Positions 1 to 6,480 of a DNA stretch of 11,959 bases are shown piece by piece. The stretch comes from CAYNJF01 sp964351745 (GTDB lineage Bacteria > Pseudomonadota > Gammaproteobacteria > Berkiellales > Berkiellaceae), in the NCBI GenBank assembly GCA_964351745.1, contig CAYGPI010000079.1:1-11959 (forward strand), read 5' to 3'. The first letter of the stretch is position 1; every line of letters begins with the position of its first letter. Below the pieces are notes generated by a model, which saw only the letters and a list, made by a program, of their open reading frames with translations, was not told the origin of the DNA and made no database searches. Position numbers and translations under genes: made by a program.

Positions 1-623
1 TCAACGCATATTTTAGCGGTTGAAAGAATGAAATTTGTTTTCCCGCTGGTATTTTGCAATCCCCTGTCTTTGATTTGAATAGACCTGATGTCGAAAATTA
101 TGGTGCGGCGGCGGCTATCATTGGGCATGAGATAAGTCACGGGTTTGATGATCAAGGTAGAAAATATGATGCCAAAGGGCAGTTGGTTGATTGGTGGACC
201 GAAGAAGATGCTAAAGCTTTTGAGATGCGCACACAAAAATTGATTGCTCAATATGATGCTTTTGAGCCATTTGATGGTACTCATGTTAATGGACAATTGA
301 CCTTGGGTGAAAACATTGCGGATTTGACAGGGTTGCACGTGTCTTATAGGGCTTATCAACTCGCATACCCAGAACAAAATGAAGCGATGCCTGCTGGAGT
401 GACGCCTACTCAATTATTCTTTATGAGTTGGGCTAGCACTTGGCGAACAAAATATCGTGAGGATGCTTTGCGTTCATTGTTATTGATTGATCCACATTCC
501 CCAGGTGCTTACCGCTGCAATGGCGTGGTAAGTCATTTAACACCTTTTTATGAAGCTTTTCATGTAACAGAAAAGGATAAAATGTATATTGAACCTTCAA
601 AAAGAGTCAAAATTTGGTTTTAA
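1..623 (+). CDS. M13 family zinc metallopeptidase, C-terminal part (5' truncated)
   Basis: This is the catalytic C-terminal region of an M13 (neprilysin/PepO-like) endopeptidase, normally a protein of about 650-700 residues; the rest lies outside the window. Counting from the TTG at 54, the zinc motif HEISH is at residues 25-29, followed by GFDDQG. The third zinc ligand is the Glu of GENIAD (85-90). The DPHSP motif (146-150) carries the His that stabilises the transition state in this family. The usual CNG...FYEAF and RVKIW tail is present. The family-typical NAYF and FPAGILQ stretch is readable upstream of position 54, so 54 is not the true start. An in-frame TGA at 21-23 interrupts that stretch, and ATT TGT replaces the usual Ile-Val nearby. 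Damage this close to the window edge is more likely sequence error than a true pseudogene. Homologues are secreted or periplasmic, but any signal peptide is out of view. Confidence 0.9.
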
Positions 624-635
624 AGGCTCTTGGGC

Positions 636-671
636 AAAGGAAACTCTGTCTAAGTGACAGAGCTTCCTTTT
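636..671. terminator. Bidirectional rho-independent terminator
   Basis: A long stem pairs AAAGGAA-a-CTCTGTC (636-650) with GACAGAG-c-TTCCTTT (656-670) around the loop TAAGT, with a single A/C mismatch. The plus strand ends in TTTT (668-671) and the reverse reading ends in TTTCCTTT. It sits between the stops of two convergent genes, the M13 peptidase (ends 623) and tpx (ends 687), and probably serves both. Confidence 0.85.
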
Positions 672-686
672 AGGAAATATCGAAGG

Positions 687-1184
687 TTAGTCTAAATGTT
701 TAAAAACATCGTCATAATCTGGCTCATTCGTTATTTCTGAGACAAGTTGAGTGTAGGCAACAATACCATCTTTGATAATAATGACAGCTCTTGCTTGCAA
801 CCCTTGCAAAGGACCATCAGCTAAAGTTGTTCCATAAGCTTCGCCAAAGGATTGATCTCTAAAGGTGGATAAGCTGATGACATTCTCGATGCCTTCAGCG
901 GCACAAAATCTGCTTTGAGCAAACGGCAAGTCTGCAGAAATGCATAGGACTTTAACGCTTGGGTGTTTGACGGCTTCTTCGTTGAATTTTCTAACTGACA
1001 TGGCACAAGTGCCAGTATCCATACTAGGGAATATATTGAGAATTAGAGTTTGATCTTGAAAGTCTTTTAGTGATACTTGACTTAAATCGGTTTTAACTAG
1101 AGTGACATCAGCCACGCTGCTACCAACTGGAGGTAAGATGCCAACCGTTTGGCATGGATTATTTTTTAATGTAACTTGAGTCAT
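687..1184 (-). CDS. tpx: Thiol peroxidase (Tpx, atypical 2-Cys peroxiredoxin)
   Basis: Tpx reduces hydrogen peroxide and alkyl hydroperoxides using thioredoxin. It is a 165-residue, full-length member of the atypical 2-Cys peroxiredoxins. The peroxidatic Cys60 lies in PSMDTGTC, with Thr57 at the usual active-site position. The resolving Cys94 lies in SRFC, and Arg132 (QARAV) matches the conserved active-site Arg. The ADLPFAQSRFC segment is characteristic of Tpx rather than of other peroxiredoxins. The ATG at 1184 is preceded by AAGGA about seven bases away. The gene begins 32 bases after the cysZ stop on the same strand, so it may be the last gene of a yheT-cysZ-tpx transcript that ends at the hairpin at 636-671. 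No separate promoter was identified in the short gap. Confidence 0.96.
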   Translation of the reverse strand: MTQVTLKNNPCQTVGILPPVGSSVADVTLVKTDLSQVSLKDFQDQTLILNIFPSMDTGTCAMSVRKFNEEAVKHPSVKVLCISADLPFAQSRFCAAEGIENVISLSTFRDQSFGEAYGTTLADGPLQGLQARAVIIIKDGIVAYTQLVSEITNEPDYDDVFKHLD

Positions 1185-1216
1185 GGTTTATCCTTTATGA
1201 TTTATTGATGATGCAT

Positions 1217-1978
1217 TTAGGTTTGAGTTGCCGTTGGTTTTAAGTCGATCCACAAAAGAGCGCTACCAGCCACACTGGCAGGTACAGAAAGCAAATTAAG
1301 CAGAGGTATGCTTGATAGAAGCATGCTAGAGGCGCCAAAACTTAGCGTTATTTTTTTATTTCTTTTGATCCAAGTTTTGTATTGGCTTAAAGGCCATCCT
1401 TGCGTTTCAGCCGCATAGTCTATGTATTCAAAGCTAAGCATCCATGTGCTAAATAAAAATAGCAATGCTGCACCAAGCATATTGATAATTGGGATAAAAT
1501 AAAGCAGCGCAAAAATGAAATAAGTGAGTATCAGTTTTGGCAAAAGGTGCCATAACTTTCCTGTTTCTCTTAGGATAGCTTCTTTCATCATGGCTCCAAA
1601 AGGCGCTGATGTATGAATGACACCGTTTCTCTCCAATATTTTCTCAGCCAATAGGCTATTAAATGGAGAAGCTATGACACTAGCTATGATACTAGAAATA
1701 TTACCTAGGGCTAGCAGCATTGCCAAACCAACCCCAATAAAACCTAGCCAAAAGAACAGAGGACCGAGCCAGGTTAAGGCGCTTTCTAGCCAGCCAAATC
1801 CGTAGGGTAATTGGATCGTTGCACCTGAGAACGTCATCCAAAACCAGCGAAGGCCAAGCGTATATAGGCCTAAAAAAACTGACATGTTAATGGCGATCGG
1901 GATTGCGGCGTAGCGTCTATATCCTTTTGAAAAAAGAAGTTTAAGTCCTTTTAGAGGGTACATGCTATAGGCTGTCAT
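1217..1978 (-). CDS. cysZ: Sulfate transporter CysZ (EI24 domain membrane protein)
   Basis: This inner-membrane protein belongs to the CysZ/EI24 family, whose Gammaproteobacterial members take up sulfate for cysteine synthesis. At 253 residues it matches the usual length. Hydrophobic segments lie at about residues 24-48, 68-103, 145-182 and 211-244. Family hallmarks are ASPFNSLLAE (103-112), FEYIDY followed by a short loop ending QGW (183-195), a basic loop KTWIKRNKK, and IPLLNLL...PASVAGSALLWID near the end. The start is one base after the end of the YheT-like gene (stop 1980-1982), which indicates translational coupling. Only a weak AGAAG is seen upstream of the ATG. No other sulfate-assimilation gene is in view, so its role here rests on family membership. 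Confidence 0.9.
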   Translation of the reverse strand: MTAYSMYPLKGLKLLFSKGYRRYAAIPIAINMSVFLGLYTLGLRWFWMTFSGATIQLPYGFGWLESALTWLGPLFFWLGFIGVGLAMLLALGNISSIIASVIASPFNSLLAEKILERNGVIHTSAPFGAMMKEAILRETGKLWHLLPKLILTYFIFALLYFIPIINMLGAALLFLFSTWMLSFEYIDYAAETQGWPLSQYKTWIKRNKKITLSFGASSMLLSSIPLLNLLSVPASVAGSALLWIDLKPTATQT

Positions 1979-1979
1979 C

Positions 1980-3005
1980 TTAAATAACTTCTAAGAGAGC
2001 ATTGTTTTTTGCGTCATGCCAATCTAACCATTTAACAATGGTCGTATCCATCCAAAATCTCGATGCTTTGCTTAAAGAAGATCCAAACCAAGCAATATGG
2101 CCTCCTTCTTCAGTCATCAGGCAATCGATATTTGGTTTATTACTAATTTTATGTAAAAACCGCTCAATGGTGATGAATGGATCGTCTTTAGCATATAAGA
2201 TAAAGGTAGGAATGGAAATCCTATCAAGTAGCATGCCTGATGAGCATTGCGTGTAATAGTCAATGGCGTCCGCATAGCCTGAATAGGGAGCTGTGAATGT
2301 ATTATCAAAGTCTAAGACAGACATCTCAGGCGTTAATCCCAATTCTGGGATATCAGGGAAATGTTCACGTCTACTTTTGACGTCTTCGATTAAGCGCCCA
2401 ACGAAATATTTCTCAAAAATTCTATTCTCAGATTTATGAAGTAGAGCAGAGCAAGCATGAAGATCAACAGGAGGAGAAACCGCAATAACACTATCAAGAT
2501 TGCCAGTTGGCTTCTCGCCATCTTCTGCAGCCATTTTGAGCGTAATATTGCCTCCGAGTGAAAATCCTACTTGAGTCACAGGAGAAGTAGGATATTTATC
2601 ATATAACCACTCAATGAAGGCTCTTGTATCTTCGCTACGACCACTGTGATAAGGATGACGAGCTAATCCAGCGCCAGGACCACAGCCTCTTAGATTAATT
2701 CTATATACGGCATAACCCTTTTTAAGCCACTCACGTGTTAATCTGATGTTGTATTTTGACTTGTACGAACCGGTTAGACCATGAACTAGAACAAGGATCC
2801 GATCGCCTGGTTGCCACTGCTTCGGTGTATACTCCATGACCACAATTTTGTCTTGATCTGGTAGAGTGATTTGGTGAGTGGCCGTTGGCGCAACATCGAA
2901 CCCAGCAGGGTACAAGGAAGTTAGTAAGGTTTGGCCTTTGCCTGAAGAGCAAAAGAGGATGGGCTTAAAGTTAGTGTGGTCTAGTTTTTCTAGTAAATCG
3001 TACAT
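1980..3005 (-). CDS. YheT-type alpha/beta hydrolase
   Basis: A 341-residue alpha/beta hydrolase of the YheT/ABHD1-3 group, mostly uncharacterised hydrolases with esterase-type chemistry. The likely catalytic triad is Ser149 in GFSLGG, Asp275 in the AKDDPF motif, and His303 in GGHIAWFG. The oxyanion-side motif HGLTG is at 75-79. RGCGPGAG (107-113) and SGRSEDTRAFIEWL are typical of the YheT subgroup. There is no signal peptide, so it is probably cytoplasmic or peripheral to the membrane. It is the first gene of the minus-strand cluster, and cysZ starts one base after its stop. No clear Shine-Dalgarno sequence precedes the ATG at 3005; the ATG at 3013-3015 is out of frame. The natural substrate cannot be told from the sequence. 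Confidence 0.9.
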   Translation of the reverse strand: MYDLLEKLDHTNFKPILFCSSGKGQTLLTSLYPAGFDVAPTATHQITLPDQDKIVVMEYTPKQWQPGDRILVLVHGLTGSYKSKYNIRLTREWLKKGYAVYRINLRGCGPGAGLARHPYHSGRSEDTRAFIEWLYDKYPTSPVTQVGFSLGGNITLKMAAEDGEKPTGNLDSVIAVSPPVDLHACSALLHKSENRIFEKYFVGRLIEDVKSRREHFPDIPELGLTPEMSVLDFDNTFTAPYSGYADAIDYYTQCSSGMLLDRISIPTFILYAKDDPFITIERFLHKISNKPNIDCLMTEEGGHIAWFGSSLSKASRFWMDTTIVKWLDWHDAKNNALLEVI

Positions 3006-3033
3006 TTTTTGTCATGAAGTCAGCTTTTTTTAA

Positions 3034-3042
3034 ATTGTATCA
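3034..3042 (-). promoter_or_regulatory. Possible extended -10 promoter for the yheT-cysZ-tpx cluster
   Basis: Read on the minus strand the site is TG-a-TACAAT, an extended -10 element with five of six bases matching TATAAT. It lies about 29 bases before the ATG at 3005. No good -35 hexamer is seen at 16-18 bases, as can occur with extended -10 promoters. Confidence 0.4.
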
Positions 3043-3095
3043 TTAATTGATCGATTGTTCCTCCATTTCAACAACGTTTTAAACACATTTTTCTG

Positions 3096-3125
3096 TTAAT
3101 GGGCTAACCATTTTTAAAATATAAT
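3096..3125 (+). promoter_or_regulatory. Probable sigma70-type promoter for the deoxyribosyltransferase-like gene
   Basis: A perfect TATAAT lies at 3120-3125. Eighteen bases upstream is a weak -35, TTAATG (3096-3101, three of six matches). It would give a leader of about 130 bases before the ATG at 3265. The 259-base divergent intergenic region (3006-3264) holds no other feature I can support, apart from the palindromic ATCGATCGAT (3142-3151) and a similar TGATCGAT at 3048-3055. Confidence 0.5.
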
Positions 3126-3252
3126 AGTTAGTATTTTAGCTATCGATCGATGTTTGCACTCATTTCAAGTTTCTGGCACATTCAAAAGGCATCTTTTAGA
3201 AGTCATTAATAAGGTTAGAGAGGCGCATTGGTTGCTTTTTTCTATGTCACAC

Positions 3253-3258
3253 AGGAAG
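3253..3258 (+). promoter_or_regulatory. Ribosome binding site deciding the 3265 start
   Basis: AGGAAG lies six bases before the ATG at 3265. The same frame is open back to a TTG at 3154, but that start has no ribosome binding site, and the homologous protein core begins just after 3265. Confidence 0.75.
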
Positions 3259-3264
3259 TGTTTT

Positions 3265-3930
3265 ATGAATCCAAATCCATATACCATATATTTTGCAGGT
3301 GAGCTCTTTGATCATAAGCATTTAATTGGTAATAAGCTTTTAGCGACGCATATTGAAAAGGTTTGCCACGGTGAGTTTAGGTGTTTCTTGCCACAAGAGT
3401 TTGAGCAAACAACAAACCGCTCTATCGATATTCGTGATCAAGATCTTTTTTTGCTATTGACCTCAGACTTGGCTATTTTCAATTTTGATGGTCAGGATCT
3501 TGATTCAGGTACGGTCGTCGAGTTTATGTTGGCAAAAATGCTGGATATCCCTTCTGTGATTATTAGAACTGATATGCGTTTGGCTGGCGATCAGAGAGAC
3601 GGTGACCCATGGAATTTGATGTGCTCTCAGTACCCAAGAACAGAAGTTATTTTAAAAAATGGTATCGAGTGGTACCAAAGATTTCAAAAACTTCATGATA
3701 GTGCTCAGGGTATGATAGATGCGATGTATCATGAGCTAGCCAATGAAGTGGTTGAGGGGCTCGTTGCAACCAAGGCGCAACCTTCTTTATTTGAGGGTGA
3801 TCTTGATAAGGCTTATAAGTTATACCAGTGGGCTGTTCATTTTCCAGGACAAAGTTTTGTCCAAAAATGTGCAGGTTTAGATTTAAAAGCCTTGCTTGCA
3901 GCAAAACACAAGAAGTCCCTATTCCTTTGA
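3265..3930 (+). CDS. Nucleoside 2-deoxyribosyltransferase-like protein
   Basis: Resembles the nucleoside 2-deoxyribosyltransferase superfamily (including DNPH1/Rcl-type hydrolases), which cleave or exchange the N-glycosidic bond of deoxynucleosides or deoxynucleotides. From the ATG at 3265 the protein has 221 residues. The N-terminal strand IYFAGELF (8-15) matches the family's YlAGPmF-type start. The substrate-binding segment is FDGQDLDSGTVVEF (74-87), with Asp80 and the probable catalytic Glu86, followed by AKMLDIPSVIIRTD, the usual helix-strand. A C-terminal extension of about 70-80 residues goes beyond the roughly 150-residue core and looks helical. There is no signal peptide, so it is cytoplasmic. 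The start is chosen over the TTG at 3154 because of AGGAAG at 3253-3258. Substrate specificity (deoxynucleoside versus deoxynucleotide) cannot be decided from what is visible. Confidence 0.8.
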   Translation: MNPNPYTIYFAGELFDHKHLIGNKLLATHIEKVCHGEFRCFLPQEFEQTTNRSIDIRDQDLFLLLTSDLAIFNFDGQDLDSGTVVEFMLAKMLDIPSVIIRTDMRLAGDQRDGDPWNLMCSQYPRTEVILKNGIEWYQRFQKLHDSAQGMIDAMYHELANEVVEGLVATKAQPSLFEGDLDKAYKLYQWAVHFPGQSFVQKCAGLDLKALLAAKHKKSLFL

Positions 3931-3984
3931 GTCTCTTGATCTAACCTTTGGTCTTGATTTTACTGGTGGTTTCTAGCGGATGTT

Positions 3985-4032
3985 AGTCAAATGATAGGAC
4001 TCTTGACTTTGTTGGTCAACTTATATTAGGAT
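3985..4032 (+). promoter_or_regulatory. Promoter with overlapping inverted repeat upstream of the 518-residue gene
   Basis: TTGACT (4003-4008) and TAGGAT (4027-4032) form a -35/-10 pair with 18-base spacing. The -35 is part of an inverted repeat, TTGAC-N7-GTCAA (4003-4007 and 4015-4019), and another AGTCAA lies at 3985-3990. The repeat overlaps the spacer, where a repressor could act. This is inference from pattern only. Confidence 0.45.
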
Positions 4033-4053
4033 AGCTCATTTTATGGTAGTTCT

Positions 4054-5610
4054 ATGCTTTCTTCACCATCAAGTATACTCAATAAGATCCAAGATAAATT
4101 ATATAGCTTTACTCGCGAAGACGGTATCTTAGATAGCGAAGACGCAGAAACGGTTCAGTATAAGTTGTTAACCATCTTATCTTTAGCTAAAAAGCTTTCC
4201 TTTGAGCAATATACCCACGTCAAGGATCTCAATTTTGAACAGTGGCGCCAAAGCATTTTAGCGAATTTGAAACAATCAAAAAAAATCCTGTCACTGGGCG
4301 AGATAGATTTTAGATCACAAGAAAATATCCGACAAATTTTAAAAAACACGCGTCGTCTTGTGAAGGGATTAGGTTTGCTCATGGAGCTACTTGCTCTTGA
4401 AAAGGATGACGATATCCCAGAGCATATATACGAGAGTTTAGAGCCTTTTGTTGATGTTGATTCCGGTGAGATTTTTGAGTCAGAGTGTGCTGATATAGAA
4501 AGTGCCATCTTGAGTCTCCTTCATGGGTGCCGTGCTGAGGTCCCTCGTAAACAAGCTAAAAAGATTAAAAGTGAATTTGACTTGCTTATCAGTAGAATGA
4601 GTCAACTTAAATTAGAGGTAGACGGTAGTCTCATGGTTGAGCTTGATGATGGTCTGACTGCTTACGCTAACCCAGCAGCAGGGCGCAAAACTCAGGCAAG
4701 CCACATTCAATCGGCAACTAGTTTTTATTTTGAGCCTACCCATCAAGCTAGAACGGATGAAATATCTCGCGCGGCTCAAGCCTTGTATCGTGCGAAGGTT
4801 AGTGGTCAGTCGACTTTGCAGCCGGTTTCTTCTGGTGAGCTTATTATTGCCTCAGCTGAAGCTTTGAGAAGCGTTTTATTGCTGGGTGAGTCGCTAGAAG
4901 ACTATGAAGAGAAACTCTCATGGGGTCATGTTGCGATCAGCATAAGAAGAAAACCATCAGCTAAGAATAGAGGTAATCTGATTATACGAAACGTCGGTCG
5001 ATATGGTTACAGAGATGAAAGAAAGGGGGGGAGAAGAGACATTCTGAATGATTTCGATGCGATCATTGAGTATAGTGGCGAAGATAAATTCATTGATGTC
5101 TTTATGCGGTATGGTCCAAAGCCCCATTTGATAACGTGTGAGATGTTGGATCTTCCAGATAACATCCTAGGTAAAAAATTGTTGCTAAAGGTTCAGCAGA
5201 ATATGTTTCTTATATTCTGTGCTGAAATTTCAAGATATTTTCCCATCGAGGGGATCAGTGCCTGTACAGATTCAAAAAAAATGCCTTATGCTATTGCTTT
5301 GGGATTAGGGATCGAGCTCTTGGAAGCAGGCCACATATCGCTTCAGGATTTATTTGATAAGGATGCCGAGCTAGGACTTCCTACAGGCGAAAAAATCTTG
5401 GATAGCTCAGATAGAGTTGCAGATAAGGCCTCAGCAATCTTAGATACATATCAAGGTTTGCTTAGAGAGTCCTGTCACGGTGCAGATTCTTTTCTTGCCT
5501 TATATCCACAGGGGCACCTTGTTCAGGCTAAAGAAGCGTATGTGACATTGCTGGCAAGTACGTTTGGGGATAATTTAAGTGCTACGAAAAAAAGAATGGT
5601 ACCTATGTAA
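4054..5610 (+). CDS. Hypothetical protein, 518 residues, family not recognised
   Basis: I do not recognise this protein. It is a long, uninterrupted frame with coding-like composition, no signal peptide and no obvious membrane segment, so it is likely soluble and cytoplasmic, or exported by a route with no N-terminal signal. The first 200 residues look helical and charged, with stretches such as KKIKSEFDLLISRMSQLKLE. The second half (about 290-420) has mixed strand-like segments, including SWGHVAISIRRK, NLIIRNVGRYGYRDERKGG and FDAIIEYSG. A small helical domain follows (about 420-500). The C-terminus is basic (ATKKRMVPM). A G7 run at 5025-5031 lies in the Lys-Gly-Gly-Arg codons. The ATG at 4054 has only a weak upstream GGTAG. 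It has its own promoter-like site and is followed by a hairpin at 5650-5667, so it is probably transcribed alone. A secreted effector is possible if the organism is Legionellales-like, but nothing shows this directly. Confidence 0.8.
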   Translation: MLSSPSSILNKIQDKLYSFTREDGILDSEDAETVQYKLLTILSLAKKLSFEQYTHVKDLNFEQWRQSILANLKQSKKILSLGEIDFRSQENIRQILKNTRRLVKGLGLLMELLALEKDDDIPEHIYESLEPFVDVDSGEIFESECADIESAILSLLHGCRAEVPRKQAKKIKSEFDLLISRMSQLKLEVDGSLMVELDDGLTAYANPAAGRKTQASHIQSATSFYFEPTHQARTDEISRAAQALYRAKVSGQSTLQPVSSGELIIASAEALRSVLLLGESLEDYEEKLSWGHVAISIRRKPSAKNRGNLIIRNVGRYGYRDERKGGRRDILNDFDAIIEYSGEDKFIDVFMRYGPKPHLITCEMLDLPDNILGKKLLLKVQQNMFLIFCAEISRYFPIEGISACTDSKKMPYAIALGLGIELLEAGHISLQDLFDKDAELGLPTGEKILDSSDRVADKASAILDTYQGLLRESCHGADSFLALYPQGHLVQAKEAYVTLLASTFGDNLSATKKRMVPM

Positions 5611-5649
5611 GCAGCCCGTAGAGGGCATCGAATGTAAGTTTAAGCAAAC

Positions 5650-5667
5650 CCAGCTCCAAAGAGCTGG
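5650..5667. terminator. Hairpin between convergent genes, possible bidirectional terminator
   Basis: CCAGCTC (5650-5656) pairs perfectly with GAGCTGG (5661-5667) around CAAA. No clean T-run follows on the plus strand (ATTCAATG). On the minus strand the stem is followed by GTTTGCTT. It lies between the stops at 5610 (+) and 5684 (-), the expected place for a shared terminator. Confidence 0.5.
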
Positions 5668-5683
5668 ATTCAATGATAGATCT

Positions 5684-6415
5684 CTAGTAAGTTGCTTCAA
5701 TACCAATAATGGGTGGATGATTCAAAAAAGTTCTCCAGTAATCCAAGCTATATTTCTCCTTAGATTTTTCTGAAATTTTTAACGTCGTCCACTGGAAAGA
5801 TGAAAACCCTACTTCGAGAAAAACTTCCTCATAGGTTTCTAAACTCAGATAATAATTATCCAATGAAAATGAAGTACCACTTTCGTTAAAGAATGTATAA
5901 GTAATTGAATCGCCTTCTTTGCGCTGTTTGGGTCCTTCCTTGAGGAAGCCATATTTCTTGTATTTTTTATAATATTCTGGAGCATTGCCAGGATTGTCAT
6001 TAATCCCAATAAATTGACCGCCTGGCCCTAGATTGTTATAGATAGATTGTACGTAACGTTTTAGCTCATCTCTACTTTTTGCATGATTTAGTAAGTAAGC
6101 CCCTAAGACAAAGTCAAACTCACCAATTTTTGGAAGATCCCTGGCGTCATGGGTCACATATTGAATATTAGGGATCTCTTGACTATTGGCCTTGGCAAGC
6201 TCGATAGATTTTTCAGAGATATCAACGCCAACAGATTGATGGGCGCCTTTTTTAATGGCTTCTCGGGTATAAAGCCCTCCGCCACAAGCCAAATCAAGCA
6301 CGGCCTTATCTTGAAGGCTCCCACACATTCTAAATAATGAGAATTGTTCAATGTAGACTCTAAAAGGGAGTTTTTTCGATTCTAAGTAAAGCTCTACGAT
6401 ATCGTCATATGACAT
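5684..6415 (-). CDS. Class I SAM-dependent methyltransferase
   Basis: A 243-residue Rossmann-fold methyltransferase. Motif I is VLDLACGGGLY (39-49) and the acidic loop after strand 2 is GVDIS (63-67). HDARDLP (89-95) and FDFVLGAYLLNH (100-111) follow, with LGPGGQFIGI (129-138) as the post-motif segment. The C-terminal half, with YYLSLETYEEVFLEVGF (188-204) and a PPIIGIEA end (234-241), recalls small-molecule methyltransferases of the ToxA-like type, but the substrate is unknown. The ATG at 6415 has AAGGA about eight bases upstream. The gene lies 65 bases after the metalloprotease gene on the same strand and could be read through from it. Two copies of AGGATCTAG (minus-strand reading) lie in that gap, one overlapping the ribosome binding site. 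Confidence 0.9.
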   Translation of the reverse strand: MSYDDIVELYLESKKLPFRVYIEQFSLFRMCGSLQDKAVLDLACGGGLYTREAIKKGAHQSVGVDISEKSIELAKANSQEIPNIQYVTHDARDLPKIGEFDFVLGAYLLNHAKSRDELKRYVQSIYNNLGPGGQFIGINDNPGNAPEYYKKYKKYGFLKEGPKQRKEGDSITYTFFNESGTSFSLDNYYLSLETYEEVFLEVGFSSFQWTTLKISEKSKEKYSLDYWRTFLNHPPIIGIEATY

Positions 6416-6480
6416 TGGCTAGATCCTTTTAGCAAGCACTAGATCCTGATCATGCATCCATCTTTAAGGCGTCTAGTTTG

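Noticed and set aside
3142..3151. Palindrome ATCGATCGAT as an operator
   Set aside because: A simple short palindrome, with only a partial second copy near 3050; not enough to support a binding site.
3154..3264. Upstream extension of the deoxyribosyltransferase frame from a TTG
   Set aside because: No ribosome binding site, no family similarity in the extra 37 residues, and a strong AGGAAG site in front of the ATG at 3265.
4155..4508. Minus-strand open frame of 117 codons inside the 518-residue gene
   Set aside because: Ser/Arg/Lys-rich shadow with no ribosome binding site or family features, lying entirely within a better coding frame.
5274..5281. A8 run in the 518-residue gene as a programmed frameshift site
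   Set aside because: The frame continues intact for another 110 codons and nothing suggests an alternative product; A-runs are common in AT-rich genes.
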